Shown here piece after piece: positions 16,182 through 16,322 of a stretch of 16,322 nucleotides of DNA (the stretch's first letter is position 1; each line of letters starts with the position of its first letter). The DNA is taken from assembly GCA_002333205.1 (NCBI GenBank), contig DDAD01000124.1:13172-29493 (forward strand), in the 5' to 3' direction. Origin of the DNA: Pedobacter sp. UBA2067 (GTDB taxonomy: Bacteria; Bacteroidota; Bacteroidia; Sphingobacteriales; Sphingobacteriaceae). A model generated the notes under the pieces. It worked only from the letters and a program-made list of their open reading frames with translations. It was not told where the DNA came from and did not search any database. Made by a program: the position numbers and the translations under genes.

Positions 16182-16251
16182 TGTTATTAACAAATGCTGT
16201 TAACAACTGTGTTAACTAGTGTTTATATAGTGTGCAATAGCTGTTAACAAC
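16182..16251. repeat. Cluster of GTTAAC-centred repeats
   Basis: The 12-mer GCTGTTAACAAC occurs exactly twice (16196-16207 and 16240-16251), 44 bp apart start to start, about four helical turns. Between them is GTGTTAAC (16209-16216), and before them TGTTATTAACAA (16182-16193). The GTTAAC core is palindromic. This may be an operator for a gene beyond the right edge or part of an AT-rich origin-like region. No perfect DnaA box (TTATCCACA) is seen. The function is unassigned. Confidence 0.5.
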
Positions 16252-16252
16252 C

Positions 16253-16260
16253 TGACTTTG
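16253..16260 (+). promoter_or_regulatory. Possible -7 element for a gene beyond the right edge
   Basis: TGACTTTG matches the Bacteroidota -7 consensus TAnnTTTG at 7 of 8 positions and abuts the last GTTAAC repeat, so a factor bound there could block or aid transcription. No good -33 TTTG is seen 19-21 bp upstream, and no start codon of a long frame follows inside the window. Confidence 0.25.
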
Positions 16261-16322
16261 TATGTTAGGTACTTTCATCCAGGCGTTCCATTTAGGCACG
16301 AATGCTTAACTGAGGAAACGAA

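Larger units (their letters stand above)
16036..16322. other. Non-coding right-hand stretch
   Basis: This 287-bp stretch contains the GTTAAC repeat cluster and a weak promoter-like element in its right half. In the left half (16036-16180) I see no gene, no strong hairpin terminator for the phosphoesterase gene and no RNA gene. A 69-codon minus frame that crosses into the phosphoesterase gene has no recognisable character. Confidence 0.5.

Noticed and set aside
15997..16206. 69-codon minus-strand frame at the end of the phosphoesterase gene
   Set aside because: It overlaps the end of the phosphoesterase gene and runs into the GTTAAC repeats; no recognisable motif or promoter supports it.
16182..16251. 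CRISPR array
   Set aside because: The repeats are 8-12 bp, unevenly spaced and palindromic, with no uniform repeat-spacer pattern or cas genes.

Overview
The window looks like a chromosomal segment of a Bacteroidota bacterium, most likely a Sphingobacteriaceae relative such as Pedobacter. The reasons are moderate GC content, a SusC-like outer-membrane barrel receptor with an N-terminal carboxypeptidase-regulatory-like domain, starts without Shine-Dalgarno sequences, and -33/-7 promoter elements of the Bacteroidota type (TTTG and TAnnTTTG). The family-level placement is inference. I see no RNA genes, insertion sequences, phage genes or CRISPR arrays.

Left part (1-4259): a partial minus-strand gene runs off the left edge. 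A lipoprotein solute-binding protein of the oligopeptide ABC type (208-1839) diverges from it through a very small promoter region. This gene converges, with 2 bp between stop codons, on an outer-membrane beta-barrel protein of the TonB-dependent-receptor type (1842-4259, minus). An 11-bp perfect inverted repeat lies in the last codons of the binding-protein gene. A 148-bp divergent region follows and holds a convincing promoter for the barrel gene.

Right part (4408-16035): seven plus-strand genes in a row with gaps of 1, -4, 6, 50, 33 and 64 bp, probably one operon or two closely linked ones. In order they are: an HD-domain protein fused to a C-terminal Pycsar-effector-like membrane domain (PycTM); polyphosphate kinase 1; a lipoprotein with an SdiA-regulated-type propeller domain; a secreted calcineurin-like phosphoesterase; a large soluble GAF-like protein; a secreted two-part protein with a PI3K/HipA/Fam20-like kinase signature (DRHxxN) joined to an Omp85-type outer-membrane barrel; and a membrane-anchored metallophosphoesterase with an altered first metal motif. 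The shared theme is phosphate transfer and phosphate-ester hydrolysis across cytoplasm, inner membrane, periplasm and outer membrane. The most interesting points are the HD-PycTM fusion coupled to ppk1 and the putative periplasmic kinase carried on an outer-membrane barrel, with phosphatases beside it.

Right edge (16036-16322): no gene is supported. The stretch holds a cluster of GTTAAC-centred repeats and a promoter-like element pointing to a gene beyond the window; it could be an operator or, less surely, part of a replication origin.
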